DNA of 9,883 nt from assembly GCA_938040915.1 (NCBI GenBank), contig CALHZE010000286.1:1-9883 (forward strand), read 5' to 3'. The first letter of the stretch is position 1, and each line of letters starts with the position of its first letter. The notes beneath the pieces are model-generated. The model did no database searches and had not been told where the DNA came from. It worked only from the letters and a program-made list of their open reading frames with translations. The position numbers and the translations under genes are program-made. This document shows, piece after piece, positions 1-6,690 of the stretch. Source of the stretch: an uncultured Bacteroidia bacterium. Its GTDB lineage: Bacteria; Bacteroidota; Bacteroidia; Bacteroidales; CAJPTX01.

Positions 1-214
1 GCCCCTTAAAGAGCTCCTTTTTCCCTTCGAAATAGGCTTTGAGGGTCGACAGGAAAAGACTTTTACCAAAACGGTGCGGACGGCTCAAAAAGAAGACATT
101 GCCAAGGGCAAGAAGCTTTGCTATGTACTGCGTCTTATCTACGTAAATATCCCCTTGCCTGCGCAATTTCTCAAAATCTTGCGTACTTATTGGCAAACGG
201 CGTGGTCGATCCAT
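1..214 (-). CDS. AAA-ATPase-like (DUF1703-type) protein, N-terminal part only
   Basis: This is the first 71 codons of a minus-strand gene that leaves the window at position 1. It starts at the ATG at 214-212 (MDRPRRLPISTQDF). The order of motifs is typical of the AAA-ATPase_like proteins that are often multicopy in Porphyromonas and other Bacteroidota: RLPIST.DFE.LR, then YVDKT.YI, then FFLSRPHRFGKSLFLSTLKAYFEGK. RPHRFGKS (about residues 50-57) is the atypical Walker A-like nucleotide-binding loop of this family. Full-length members usually carry a C-terminal PD-(D/E)XK nuclease-like domain, which cannot be seen here. The biological role of the family is not established. It lies beyond the aminotransferase terminator, so it is probably transcribed separately. 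No exact TAnnTTTG element is seen upstream; the nearest is TATCTTCG at 243-236, with one mismatch. Confidence 0.85.
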   Translation of the reverse strand, partial: MDRPRRLPISTQDFEKLRRQGDIYVDKTQYIAKLLALGNVFFLSRPHRFGKSLFLSTLKAYFEGKKELFKG

Positions 215-247
215 CTCAACGGACTTTGGTAGACACGAAGATAACGA

Positions 248-268
248 AAAAGCGCCATTCGCGCTTTT
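248..268. repeat. Small inverted repeat upstream of the ATPase-like gene
   Basis: AAAAGCGC (248-255) and GCGCTTTT (261-268) form a perfect 8-bp stem with a 5-nt loop (CATTC). It lies 34 bp before the ATPase-like start codon and 47 bp beyond the stronger terminator hairpin. The A-rich and T-rich outer bases make it look like a weak, possibly bidirectional, back-up terminator. A protein-binding site is equally possible from sequence alone. Confidence 0.4.
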
Positions 269-307
269 CCCCCCAAAAAAACAGTCCCAATCTCCCGCTC
301 TTATCAA

Positions 308-340
308 CAAAAAAGGCGCAGCCCGTGTATGGGCTGCGCC
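308..340 (-). terminator. Intrinsic terminator of the aminotransferase gene
   Basis: GGCGCAGCCC (315-324) and GGGCTGCGCC (331-340) form a perfect 10-bp GC-rich stem with a 6-nt loop. On the minus strand the stem is followed directly by a run of seven T (the A-run at 308-314). It lies 48 bp past the aminotransferase stop codon. The one-sided T tract gives the direction: it stops leftward transcription before the ATPase-like gene. Confidence 0.88.
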
Positions 341-387
341 ACTTAGGTTGAATCGCTCTGTAAAGAGTCAATCGCCTAAAAAAAGGA

Positions 388-1596
388 CTATTTCATGAGC
401 TTCTTGATTGCGTTGGCAAGACGCTTTACGCCCTCTTCGTTCTTCTCCTTAGACATGTAAGAGAAGTTGCAACGAAGGGTGTTCTTCCCCGTCCCGTCAC
501 AGAAGAAGGTCGTCCCCAAGACGAAGGCCACCTTCTCCTCAATGGCTATCTTAAAGAGCTCCTCAGCATCCATATACTCGGGGAGGGTCAAGAAGAGGAA
601 AAGCCCCCCTTCGGGTTCTGTCCACGTAACCCCCTCTGGCATATACTTCTTAAACGAATCGATCATCACTTGGCGCTTCTCGCGGTAGTTTTCGATAATC
701 CCCACGAGGTTCTTGTCAAAGAGCCCAGACTCGATATAGCGCGCCGCAATCTTCTGTACAAACGGCGGCGTACAGAGGTCGGTCGCTTGCTTTGCCATGA
801 CAATCTTGTCGATAATTTGCGGGTCGGCAATCACCCAACCGATACGGAAGCCCGGCGCAAAGGTCTTAGAGAACGTCCCCAAGAGCACCACACGCCCCTC
901 ATCTGCAAGTTGGTAGATCGTCGGTTGTTCCTTGCCTGCAAAACGAATTTCGCGATAAGGGCTATCCTCGATAATCAAGATGTCATACTTCTGTGCTACA
1001 GCGATGATCTCCTTCCGGCGAGCCTCGGGCATGGTAATCCCCGCGGGGTTCTGGAAGTCAGGGATGCAGTAGATAAACTTCGGGCGCACTCCCTGCTTCT
1101 GCAACTCGGCAAGCTTTGCGTCAAGAAGGTCTGCGCGCATCCCCTTATCGTCGAGGGGTATCCCCACAAGGTTCGCACCATAATTGACAAAGGCTTGGAG
1201 CGCACCGAGGTAGGAGGGGAGACCACAAATGATGGTGTCGCCCTTATCGACAAAGATTTTCGGGAGCAAGTCTAACGCCTGTTGCGACGCGGTGGTGATA
1301 ACCAAGTTCTCAAGCCCAAGCTTAAGTCCTTGCTTCTGGTAACGCGCTACGAGGAGCTCGCGCAATTTCGGTTCTCCTTCCGTAGAACCATACTGCATAG
1401 CTTGGCGTCCCTCTTCGTCCAACATTTTGACGACGATCTCCTTCATTTCTTCCACAGGGAAGGTTTCAGGCGCAGGTAACCCGCCTGCGAAGGAGATGAT
1501 ATCGGGCTTTTGAACGAGCTTTAAGAGTTCGCGGATTGCCGAGCGGCGCATCCGCTTAGCACTCGAAGAGAACAACGAATCCAATTCCTTAACCAT
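388..1596 (-). CDS. PLP-dependent aminotransferase, class I/II (LysN/ARO8-like, COG1167 type)
   Basis: This is a cytoplasmic fold-type I aminotransferase of 402 residues that moves an amino group between an amino acid and a 2-oxo acid through PLP. Numbered from the chosen start: N183 in NPAG, D211 in IIEDSPY with Y214, the Schiff-base lysine K244 in GTFSKTFAPGFRIGW, and R375 in LRCNFSY, which should bind the substrate carboxylate. The opening SFAGGLPAPETFP and the YGSTEG segment are typical of the 2-aminoadipate / aromatic / branched-chain group related to MocR regulators. No helix-turn-helix domain is present, so it is the stand-alone enzyme. The frame is open to an ATG at 1650, but 1596 (MVKELDSLFSSSAKRMRRS) fits the family N-terminus better. 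It is preceded by an 82-bp gap after the T9SS gene and followed by a strong terminator. The substrate cannot be told from sequence. Confidence 0.88.
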   Translation of the reverse strand: MVKELDSLFSSSAKRMRRSAIRELLKLVQKPDIISFAGGLPAPETFPVEEMKEIVVKMLDEEGRQAMQYGSTEGEPKLRELLVARYQKQGLKLGLENLVITTASQQALDLLPKIFVDKGDTIICGLPSYLGALQAFVNYGANLVGIPLDDKGMRADLLDAKLAELQKQGVRPKFIYCIPDFQNPAGITMPEARRKEIIAVAQKYDILIIEDSPYREIRFAGKEQPTIYQLADEGRVVLLGTFSKTFAPGFRIGWVIADPQIIDKIVMAKQATDLCTPPFVQKIAARYIESGLFDKNLVGIIENYREKRQVMIDSFKKYMPEGVTWTEPEGGLFLFLTLPEYMDAEELFKIAIEEKVAFVLGTTFFCDGTGKNTLRCNFSYMSKEKNEEGVKRLANAIKKLMK

Positions 1597-1678
1597 TGGC
1601 GTAACTTTTATAGGTAAGTGATTGGCAAGACTGCCTATTCTTGAACGCAAGTTAGGTAAAATAACTCACCCACACAAA

Positions 1679-2986
1679 TTAGCGCTTTACTATCCGTAAG
1701 GTTTTCGTTTCACCGGCTTCACTTTTCAGGCGCAAGAGATAGATGCCTAGGGGGAGATCGTCGGTGTCTACCGAGGTCTCGACACCCTCTATACGTCCGG
1801 CTTTGACAAGCTGCCCTTGCAAAGAGAAGAGTTGGTAAAGGACGGCTTCCCCAGCCTCATCACGGATAGCAAGTTGTCCCTCGAAGGGGTTCGGGTAAAC
1901 CACCACGTGCGTCAATTGCGCTTCCTCGACAGGTGTGCCTTCACCATCTTTGCCAAAGCTAACGGTAATCGTTACCGCATAGCTCAAGACAAGCTTGCCG
2001 GTATATGAGCCATTGGCTTGTTTTTCCAAAGTCAACTCTTGACGTTCGTTCGTTCCACCTTCGGCACCATCAAGCTTTTCTTTCTCAAAGAGATAGAATA
2101 AATGGGGTTCTTTTTCCGGATTCGCACTCTTGACCGTAAAAGAGAGCTCGGTGTTGCGGAGGACAGAGCTCGACCCCTTAAGCTCCTTATCGCCAGCCTT
2201 AACCTCCAGATTGCCCTTATCAGACGTGGGGGCGTTGAAATTTACCCGCAAGTTGTCGGGCGCGAAAGTCGTGTTGAACGTAATGTTGGAAGCCCCGACT
2301 TGCACCTGTCCCTGCCATAGCCCAGGTTTGGTCGCTATCGGACGCATAGAGACCGGCGTCTCGCCCGTTTTCCCCTCAGTCGAGTAGGTCACTACGGGGC
2401 GCTTGGTCTTGTTCTCAGACACAACTTCTACGAGCAAGTAAGTGTTTTGCGCAACGACCCCACCCGTGAGCACCAGTTGAGGATCCTCAGGGTTCTGATA
2501 CAACGTCATCTTGCCTGCGTCGGGACTAAAGGGCTTGATGTTGACGACCACCTCGCTCTTCTTAAACTTTGGCGTGAGCTTCGATTTAGTCACCTCCGTA
2601 GTCGCCCTAAAGCCGATGAGGCTATACGTATAGCGGAAAACCCCCTCGACCGTCTTCAGACTTTGCAATGTCAATTCTCGCGTTCTGGGTTCTCCCCCCT
2701 CATTCTCCCACGTAACACTCTCGATAGCAAACCCCGGCTTAGGGAATACAATCACGGCATAGAAGAGATTTTTCTCCAACTCATACGGCGACTTTAATAT
2801 ATCATCGAGTATACGGATCGCATCCGGCTTTTGACCATCCCCCACCAAACCGTCAGTTTTGCGGATCTCGATGCGCCCCCCGTCGACGTCGACGACCTCC
2901 ATAGGGATAGTCGCCTGAGCATAGACGCCCCCCACCAAGCCGATGAGGGAAAGTGTAACAAATAGTTTTTTCCACGTGTTCGTCAT
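1679..2986 (-). CDS. Secreted or surface protein with type IX secretion C-terminal sorting domain
   Basis: This is a 435-residue exported protein of unknown function. Residues 1-24 form a Sec signal peptide (two lysines, a hydrophobic core, then GGVYA before QAT) with no lipobox cysteine. The last 75 residues form a type A T9SS sorting domain: VVVYPNPFEG at 361-370, then LFSLQGQLVKAG, LPLGIYLLRL and the terminal TLRIVKR. Such proteins cross the outer membrane through the Por/T9SS machine and usually have this domain cleaved off by PorU with attachment to A-LPS. The middle (about 70-350) is beta-rich and seems to hold three related modules, near 73-132, 182-243 and 280-345. No catalytic motif is recognised, so an adhesin-like or binding role is only a guess. 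A TAnnTTTG element lies about 108 bp upstream, so it may have its own transcript. Confidence 0.85.
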   Translation of the reverse strand: MTNTWKKLFVTLSLIGLVGGVYAQATIPMEVVDVDGGRIEIRKTDGLVGDGQKPDAIRILDDILKSPYELEKNLFYAVIVFPKPGFAIESVTWENEGGEPRTRELTLQSLKTVEGVFRYTYSLIGFRATTEVTKSKLTPKFKKSEVVVNIKPFSPDAGKMTLYQNPEDPQLVLTGGVVAQNTYLLVEVVSENKTKRPVVTYSTEGKTGETPVSMRPIATKPGLWQGQVQVGASNITFNTTFAPDNLRVNFNAPTSDKGNLEVKAGDKELKGSSSVLRNTELSFTVKSANPEKEPHLFYLFEKEKLDGAEGGTNERQELTLEKQANGSYTGKLVLSYAVTITVSFGKDGEGTPVEEAQLTHVVVYPNPFEGQLAIRDEAGEAVLYQLFSLQGQLVKAGRIEGVETSVDTDDLPLGIYLLRLKSEAGETKTLRIVKR

Positions 2987-3093
2987 AGTGTGTAAAATAA
3001 TCTCGTTGCTTACATGAAATTCTTGGCGAGACGCCCCCGCACCGCCGCATTAGCACCGCGTTACGAGCTCCTCCTCCCACCTTATTACCTCTA

Positions 3094-3101
3094 CAAAGGT
3101 A
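3094..3101 (-). promoter_or_regulatory. Bacteroidota -7 promoter element for the T9SS cargo gene
   Basis: The minus strand reads TACCTTTG, an exact match to the Bacteroidota -7 consensus TAnnTTTG. It sits in the 137-bp gap between trmN6 and the secreted-protein gene. No clear TTG -33 element is seen at the expected 19-21-bp spacing. If used, it would give a leader of about 100 nt before the ATG at 2986. No known riboswitch or obvious long hairpin was recognised in that leader. Confidence 0.5.
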
Positions 3102-3123
3102 CAAGAATAACGCAGAACAGAGG

Positions 3124-3840
3124 CTAAAAGTCTAAATAGAAGGGCGCGGTCAACGCCCGATACTCGGCAGAGTAGTCGCCATCGGCATTGTGAATAAAGA
3201 GCTCTTCGACTATGGGCGTACACCGCTCGCGTCGGAACTCACACAACAGCCGTTTGGTCGCCACTTGCGGCTTGTCGGCCACCGCCACTTGCCGAGAGCA
3301 GTAAAGCCCCACCCCAGCCGCTTGTGCGACAAATGCACTTCCCTCGGCAAGGGGAAAGATAGCGACGAAGCGTCCCGAGGGGCTTAACGAGAGCTCGAGC
3401 CCTCCCAAGAGATCTTCTGTGGGCAAGGAGAGGGCGTGACGCATCTGGTTACGACGGGCATTGGGCGAGGGAAGCGAATCTACGTAATAGGGAGGATTGC
3501 TGACCACGAGGTCATAAGGCGCATCACACGTCTCGGCAAAGAGCTGAAAAGGGGAGTGAACGACCTCGATTTGCGAAGCCCACGGCGAGACCGCCGCGTT
3601 CTCGCGCGCCTGCAAACAAGCCTCGTGATCTATGTCAATGGCGTCTACCCACTGTGCGCCGCGTTGGAGTAGTTGCAGGGCAATAACCCCCGTCCCCGTG
3701 CCCACCTCCAAGATACGGCGTCCCGCCACATCAGGCGTCCATGCCCCCAGCAATACGCCGTCGGTGTTGACCCGCATGACGTCACGCCTCTGGTGTACAG
3801 TAAACTGCTTAAACTGAAAATAGTCACGACCGCGTGTCAT
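3124..3840 (-). CDS. trmN6: tRNA1(Val) (adenine37-N6)-methyltransferase TrmN6 (YfiC family)
   Basis: This is a 238-residue SAM-dependent methyltransferase expected to make m6A at position 37 of tRNA-Val. Motif I ILEVGTGTGVIAL is at 43-55, with the acidic end of strand 2 at DAIDID (66-71). Motif IV NPPYY at 115-119 is the catalytic (D/N)PPY signature of amino-methylating enzymes. The N-terminal FKQFTVHQ..DVMRVNTDGVLLGAW block is characteristic of YfiC/TrmN6 and separates it from ordinary N6-adenine DNA methylases, as does the short length with no target-recognition domain. The start codon lies inside the 3' end of lolD (17-bp overlap), so translation is probably coupled to lolD. It is the last gene of the pyk-GNAT-lolD-trmN6 block. 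Confidence 0.88.
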   Translation of the reverse strand: MTRGRDYFQFKQFTVHQRRDVMRVNTDGVLLGAWTPDVAGRRILEVGTGTGVIALQLLQRGAQWVDAIDIDHEACLQARENAAVSPWASQIEVVHSPFQLFAETCDAPYDLVVSNPPYYVDSLPSPNARRNQMRHALSLPTEDLLGGLELSLSPSGRFVAIFPLAEGSAFVAQAAGVGLYCSRQVAVADKPQVATKRLLCEFRRERCTPIVEELFIHNADGDYSAEYRALTAPFYLDF

Positions 3841-4513
3841 GAGGTGCTAAGATTTTCCCGTCGGCCATCCGCACCACACGGTCAGATTGGCGCGCAAGGT
3901 CGGGGTCATGGGTCACGATAACAAACGACTGGCGCAACTCGTCGCGGAGGCGAAAAAACAGCCCGTGCAGTTCGGCCTTGTTGCCCGTATCCAAATTCCC
4001 AGACGGTTCGTCGGCAAGGATGAGTTGCGGCTCGTTGATCAAGGCACGGGCGACCGCCACTCGTTGCTGTTCGCCCCCCGAGAGCTGGTGGGGTTTGTGC
4101 TGTAAGCGGGCACCAAGACCGAGGAAGTCGAGTAGCTCCGCGGCACGCTCTCTTACGCGCCGGAAACGCACCCCGTGGATGAGGGCAGGGATGCAAACAT
4201 TCTCCAACGCCGTAAATTCGGGCAAAAGGTGGTGAAACTGAAAGACGAAACCGACGGACTGATTTCGGAAGCGGGCGAGCTCTTTGGCTTTCAAGGCAAA
4301 GACATTTTGACCGGAAAAAGAGACCGTCCCAGCATCGGGACGGAGCATCGTCCCCAATATCTGGAGTAGCGTGGTTTTTCCCGCCCCAGAAGCGCCGACA
4401 ATAGTGGTCACTGCGGCTGGCAAGATATCTAAGTCTACCGAATGGAGCACCTCGAGCTGTTCGTAGCGTTTGGTCACTCCACGGATCTCGACTAGGGGTT
4501 GTGGATTAGGCAT
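3824..4513 (-). CDS. lolD: Lipoprotein-releasing ABC transporter ATP-binding protein LolD
   Basis: This is a 229-residue ABC ATPase. Walker A GASGAGKTT is at 40-48, the Q-loop Q92 in VFQFHHLLPEF, the signature LSGGEQQR at 144-151, Walker B LILADEPSGNLD at 164-175 with catalytic E169, and the switch histidine H202 in THDPD. The length and the Q-loop sequence FQFHHLLPEF..LEN are typical of LolD, which powers LolC/LolE-type membrane proteins to extract lipoproteins from the inner membrane for transfer to LolA. No LolC/E partner is encoded here, which is common in Bacteroidota. The other ATPases of the MacB/FtsE subgroup share the same motifs, so the LolD assignment rests on the Q-loop region and overall resemblance. 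It is preceded by a 44-bp G-tract spacer after the GNAT gene and overlaps trmN6 downstream. Confidence 0.85.
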   Translation of the reverse strand: MPNPQPLVEIRGVTKRYEQLEVLHSVDLDILPAAVTTIVGASGAGKTTLLQILGTMLRPDAGTVSFSGQNVFALKAKELARFRNQSVGFVFQFHHLLPEFTALENVCIPALIHGVRFRRVRERAAELLDFLGLGARLQHKPHQLSGGEQQRVAVARALINEPQLILADEPSGNLDTGNKAELHGLFFRLRDELRQSFVIVTHDPDLARQSDRVVRMADGKILAPHDTRS

Positions 4514-4543
4514 CGCGCACGTGTTCCTTGGTCTACGAGAGTC

Positions 4544-4557
4544 GGGGGGGGAGGGGG
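4544..4557. repeat. G8-A-G5 homopolymer tract between the GNAT gene and lolD
   Basis: On the plus strand there are eight G, one A and five G, in the 44-bp gap directly after the GNAT stop codon. On the coding strand this is a C-rich tract starting about 31 bp upstream of the lolD ATG. It encodes nothing. Tracts of this length can change size by slippage, which here could alter leader length or spacing rather than reading frame. Confidence 0.6.
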
Positions 4558-5133
4558 CTAGTCTTTCATCCGGTCTTCGGTGCGGTAGACCTGTGCCAGC
4601 AACTCTAAGATGCTCTCAGAGAGCGCTTGCGGCGAGAGCTGCGGCTCATTGGAGAGGAGGTAGAGGGGCAACGGAGATAACGACGGATGGTAGGGGGGTT
4701 GCATATAGTCAGTTTTGACAATTGCGAGCCCCTCGCGCTCATAGAAATTCATGCGGCGTTTGCTCATCTCGTCTGTCGGAGGCTCCACCTCTAAGAGGAG
4801 AGGCTTAGGGGTATTGGCAAGCAGGGTTCGCAACACCATTTGCCCATAGCGACGATTGCGGAAAGCTTGAGCAATGGCAAAGTGTTCGCAATAGACCACA
4901 TGGGTAAAACACCAGCAGTGAAGCAGACCGATACACTCCCTCGCGCAATAGATGCGAAAGAAGCAGACCGCCTGCGAGGCAATAGCCTCAGACATGCTTT
5001 CTATCGGTCGGCGCTCCTCAAACGGAAAAGAGGACTCGTAAATCTTCACAATCTCAAGCAACTCGATCGGGCGCGTCGTACGCCGCAGCTCAAGTTCGCC
5101 GATGTGCACCCCCTCTAAAGCCTTAAGACACAT
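4558..5133 (-). CDS. GNAT-family N-acetyltransferase
   Basis: This is a 191-residue protein with the GNAT fold pattern, expected to move an acetyl group from acetyl-CoA to an amine; the substrate is unknown. The N-terminal part IVKIYESSFPFEERR (about 28-42) is typical of a GNAT subgroup common in Bacteroidota. Motif A is the strand HFAIAQAFRNRRYGQMVL (84-101), where R94-x-x-G97 represents the CoA pyrophosphate loop; its last position is M rather than the usual G/A. Motif B is LLLEVEPP (112-119), followed by RRMNFYEREGL (126-136), the usual NFYE..GF/L element. The C-terminal YMQPPYHPSLSPLPLYLLS is also typical of the group. The start codon lies 11 bp inside the end of pyk, which suggests translational coupling. 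Confidence 0.8.
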   Translation of the reverse strand: MCLKALEGVHIGELELRRTTRPIELLEIVKIYESSFPFEERRPIESMSEAIASQAVCFFRIYCARECIGLLHCWCFTHVVYCEHFAIAQAFRNRRYGQMVLRTLLANTPKPLLLEVEPPTDEMSKRRMNFYEREGLAIVKTDYMQPPYHPSLSPLPLYLLSNEPQLSPQALSESILELLAQVYRTEDRMKD

Positions 5134-6544
5134 CCGCGTCGAGTATCCCTTTTACTTGACAAATTTCCACAAACGACGCACCGTTGGTTGAGCCGAAACT
5201 ACCCGCTAAGACGAGGATGTAGTCATCTTTCGCCACGATCCCCCGTTTAAGTAGCGTATTCAGCGCATTGGAGACAAAGACATCTCGCGAGGGCTGCCGC
5301 TCCATATACATCGACTCGACGCCGTAAGAGAGTTGCAACTCGCGGGCAACATACTCTCGATAGCAAATCGCATAGACGGGGATATGCCCACGGAAGGCCG
5401 CAAGGTAACGGGGCGTGCGCCCTGTGAGCGTGTCGGTGATAATCGCCTTAATGGGTTGATGTTCACAGGCACGGACAGCCATTCGCGCCAAGGTTTCGGT
5501 CAAAGGGTTAGAGACCCGATGGAGTTTCTGGTCGAGATCCTTTGGGGTATAGCGCTCTATTTCTTCGGCAATGCGCGACATGGTGCGCACAGACTCGACG
5601 GGGTACTTCCCATTGGCGGTCTCGCCGCTGAGCATGATGGCATCCACGCGTTGGTAGATGGCGTTTGCCACGTCGCTAATCTCGGCACGCGTGGGGCGCG
5701 GGTTCTCGATCATGGTGTGCAACATCTGGGTTGCGATGATCACGGGCTTTTTGCTTTCGATACACTTCTGCACAATCATCCGTTGCGCTGGCGGTACACA
5801 CTCTCCGGGGATCTCGATCCCCAAGTCGCCGCGCGCCACCATCACCCCATACGCGACGTCTAAGATCTGGTCGATGTTGTCGATCCCCTGTTGGTTCTCA
5901 ATCTTGGCAATGATGCGCGCGTCGCTCCCTTCCTTACGCAGGAAATCTTGCACAAGCTCGATGTCCTCACGCGTGCGTACAAAGGAGTGCGCAATAAACC
6001 GCACATTCTTTTGCGCAGCGATGCGGAGGAACTGCTTGTCGCGTTCGCTGAGCGTAGGGAGGTCTATCGGTATCCCTGGGATGTTGACACTTTTGCGACG
6101 CTTGATGAGTCCGTCGGTCTGCGGGATACAGGTTACCGAGTCGGGGTGACGTTCGGAAACGACGAGCTCGAGCGAACCGTCGTCAATCAGTACTCGGCTC
6201 TTTAGACTAATGGTCTCTAGGAAGCGATCAGAGGTGAGGTAGAGGTTTGTTCCACGTGAAACACCGTTTGGGTCGCCATAAATGGTTACGGGTTGCCCCG
6301 CGACCACCTCGAGATCGTCGCCGTGTGCCGAGGTGCGAAGTTCGGGTCCTTTGGTATCCACGAGTAGCGCCGTGTTGGGGGCATACTCCCGCAAGCGATC
6401 GATCATTTCGCCCATCTCTTCGGGCGTTTGGTGCGCGGTGTTGAGTCGGAAAACATTGACGCCCGCCTCAATGAGCGCCTCAATAAACTCTCGGTCACAG
6501 CGTAGACTCGAGAGCGTTGCTACGATTTTCGTGCGTTTGGTCAT
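5123..6544 (-). CDS. pyk: Pyruvate kinase
   Basis: This 473-residue cytoplasmic enzyme converts phosphoenolpyruvate and ADP to pyruvate and ATP. Numbered from the chosen start: FRLNTAH at 32-38, DTKGPELR at 63-70, a B domain from about 71 to 165, the PROSITE-like active-site segment RIIAKIENQQGI with catalytic K214 and metal ligand E216, ARGDLGIEIP with D240, IATQM with T272, and MLSGETA at 304-310. The C-terminal allosteric domain follows from about 345 and ends with the glycine-rich LVLAGSFGSTNGAS loop. The frame is open to an ATG at 6685, but that extension crosses the intergenic palindrome and is not pyruvate-kinase-like. The ATG at 6544 (MTKRTKIVATLSS) matches the family start. It has RLNTAH where most pyruvate kinases have R.NFSHG, so the usual potassium-ligand serine is an alanine. 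It heads the compact pyk-GNAT-lolD-trmN6 block. Confidence 0.95.
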   Translation of the reverse strand: MTKRTKIVATLSSLRCDREFIEALIEAGVNVFRLNTAHQTPEEMGEMIDRLREYAPNTALLVDTKGPELRTSAHGDDLEVVAGQPVTIYGDPNGVSRGTNLYLTSDRFLETISLKSRVLIDDGSLELVVSERHPDSVTCIPQTDGLIKRRKSVNIPGIPIDLPTLSERDKQFLRIAAQKNVRFIAHSFVRTREDIELVQDFLRKEGSDARIIAKIENQQGIDNIDQILDVAYGVMVARGDLGIEIPGECVPPAQRMIVQKCIESKKPVIIATQMLHTMIENPRPTRAEISDVANAIYQRVDAIMLSGETANGKYPVESVRTMSRIAEEIERYTPKDLDQKLHRVSNPLTETLARMAVRACEHQPIKAIITDTLTGRTPRYLAAFRGHIPVYAICYREYVARELQLSYGVESMYMERQPSRDVFVSNALNTLLKRGIVAKDDYILVLAGSFGSTNGASFVEICQVKGILDADVS

Positions 6545-6592
6545 CCGGTGATGTGTGTCTTTTGTCAGAGGGGCACTTCGTTGTGGCTTGAA

Positions 6593-6630
6593 AATGGGCG
6601 CAGCAGGTTGCGCCCCTACAAACGCCCATT
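6593..6630 (-). repeat. REP-like intergenic palindrome between fbp and pyk
   Basis: GGGCGCA (6596-6602) and TGCGCCC (6609-6615) form a perfect 7-bp stem with a 6-nt loop. A competing longer-range pairing joins AATGGGCG (6593-6600) with CGCCCATT (6623-6630). The minus strand reads GTAGGGGCGCAACC..., a form that from memory resembles a dispersed GTAGGGGCG...CGCCC palindrome found in many bacterial intergenic regions. It lies between the fbp stop and the pyk start. It could weakly terminate or stabilise the fbp end of the message; the T tract after the hairpin is too short (ATTTTC) for a convincing terminator. Confidence 0.6.
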
Positions 6631-6690
6631 TACCACATTTTTCGTGCGGACGCAACGTGATACGCCCGTTTTTAACGTGTTGCACACCCC

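Noticed and set aside
670..1275. A 201-codon plus-strand open frame opposite the aminotransferase
   Set aside because: It lies wholly inside a clearly recognised minus-strand gene, has no recognisable motifs, and is the kind of antisense frame expected from codon bias. The other long plus-strand frames (for example 5333-5863 in pyk, 7945-8367 in the TlpA-like gene) were rejected for the same reason.
1597..1650. An 18-codon N-terminal extension of the aminotransferase
   Set aside because: The family normally begins close to the SSSAKRMRRS segment, and the internal ATG at 1596 explains this. The longer start cannot be excluded completely.
2881..2894. A perfect 14-bp palindrome CGTCGACGTCGACG
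   Set aside because: It lies within the coding sequence of the secreted protein and is explained by Val-Asp codons (VVDVD). There is no sign of a regulatory role.
2987..3093. Possible riboswitch in the roughly 100-nt leader of the T9SS cargo gene
   Set aside because: No known aptamer core or strong hairpin could be recognised by reading the sequence; the length alone is not evidence.
6545..6685. A 47-codon N-terminal extension of pyruvate kinase from an ATG at 6685
   Set aside because: The extension reads through the intergenic palindrome, has no similarity to pyruvate kinases, and the ATG at 6544 gives the normal family start.
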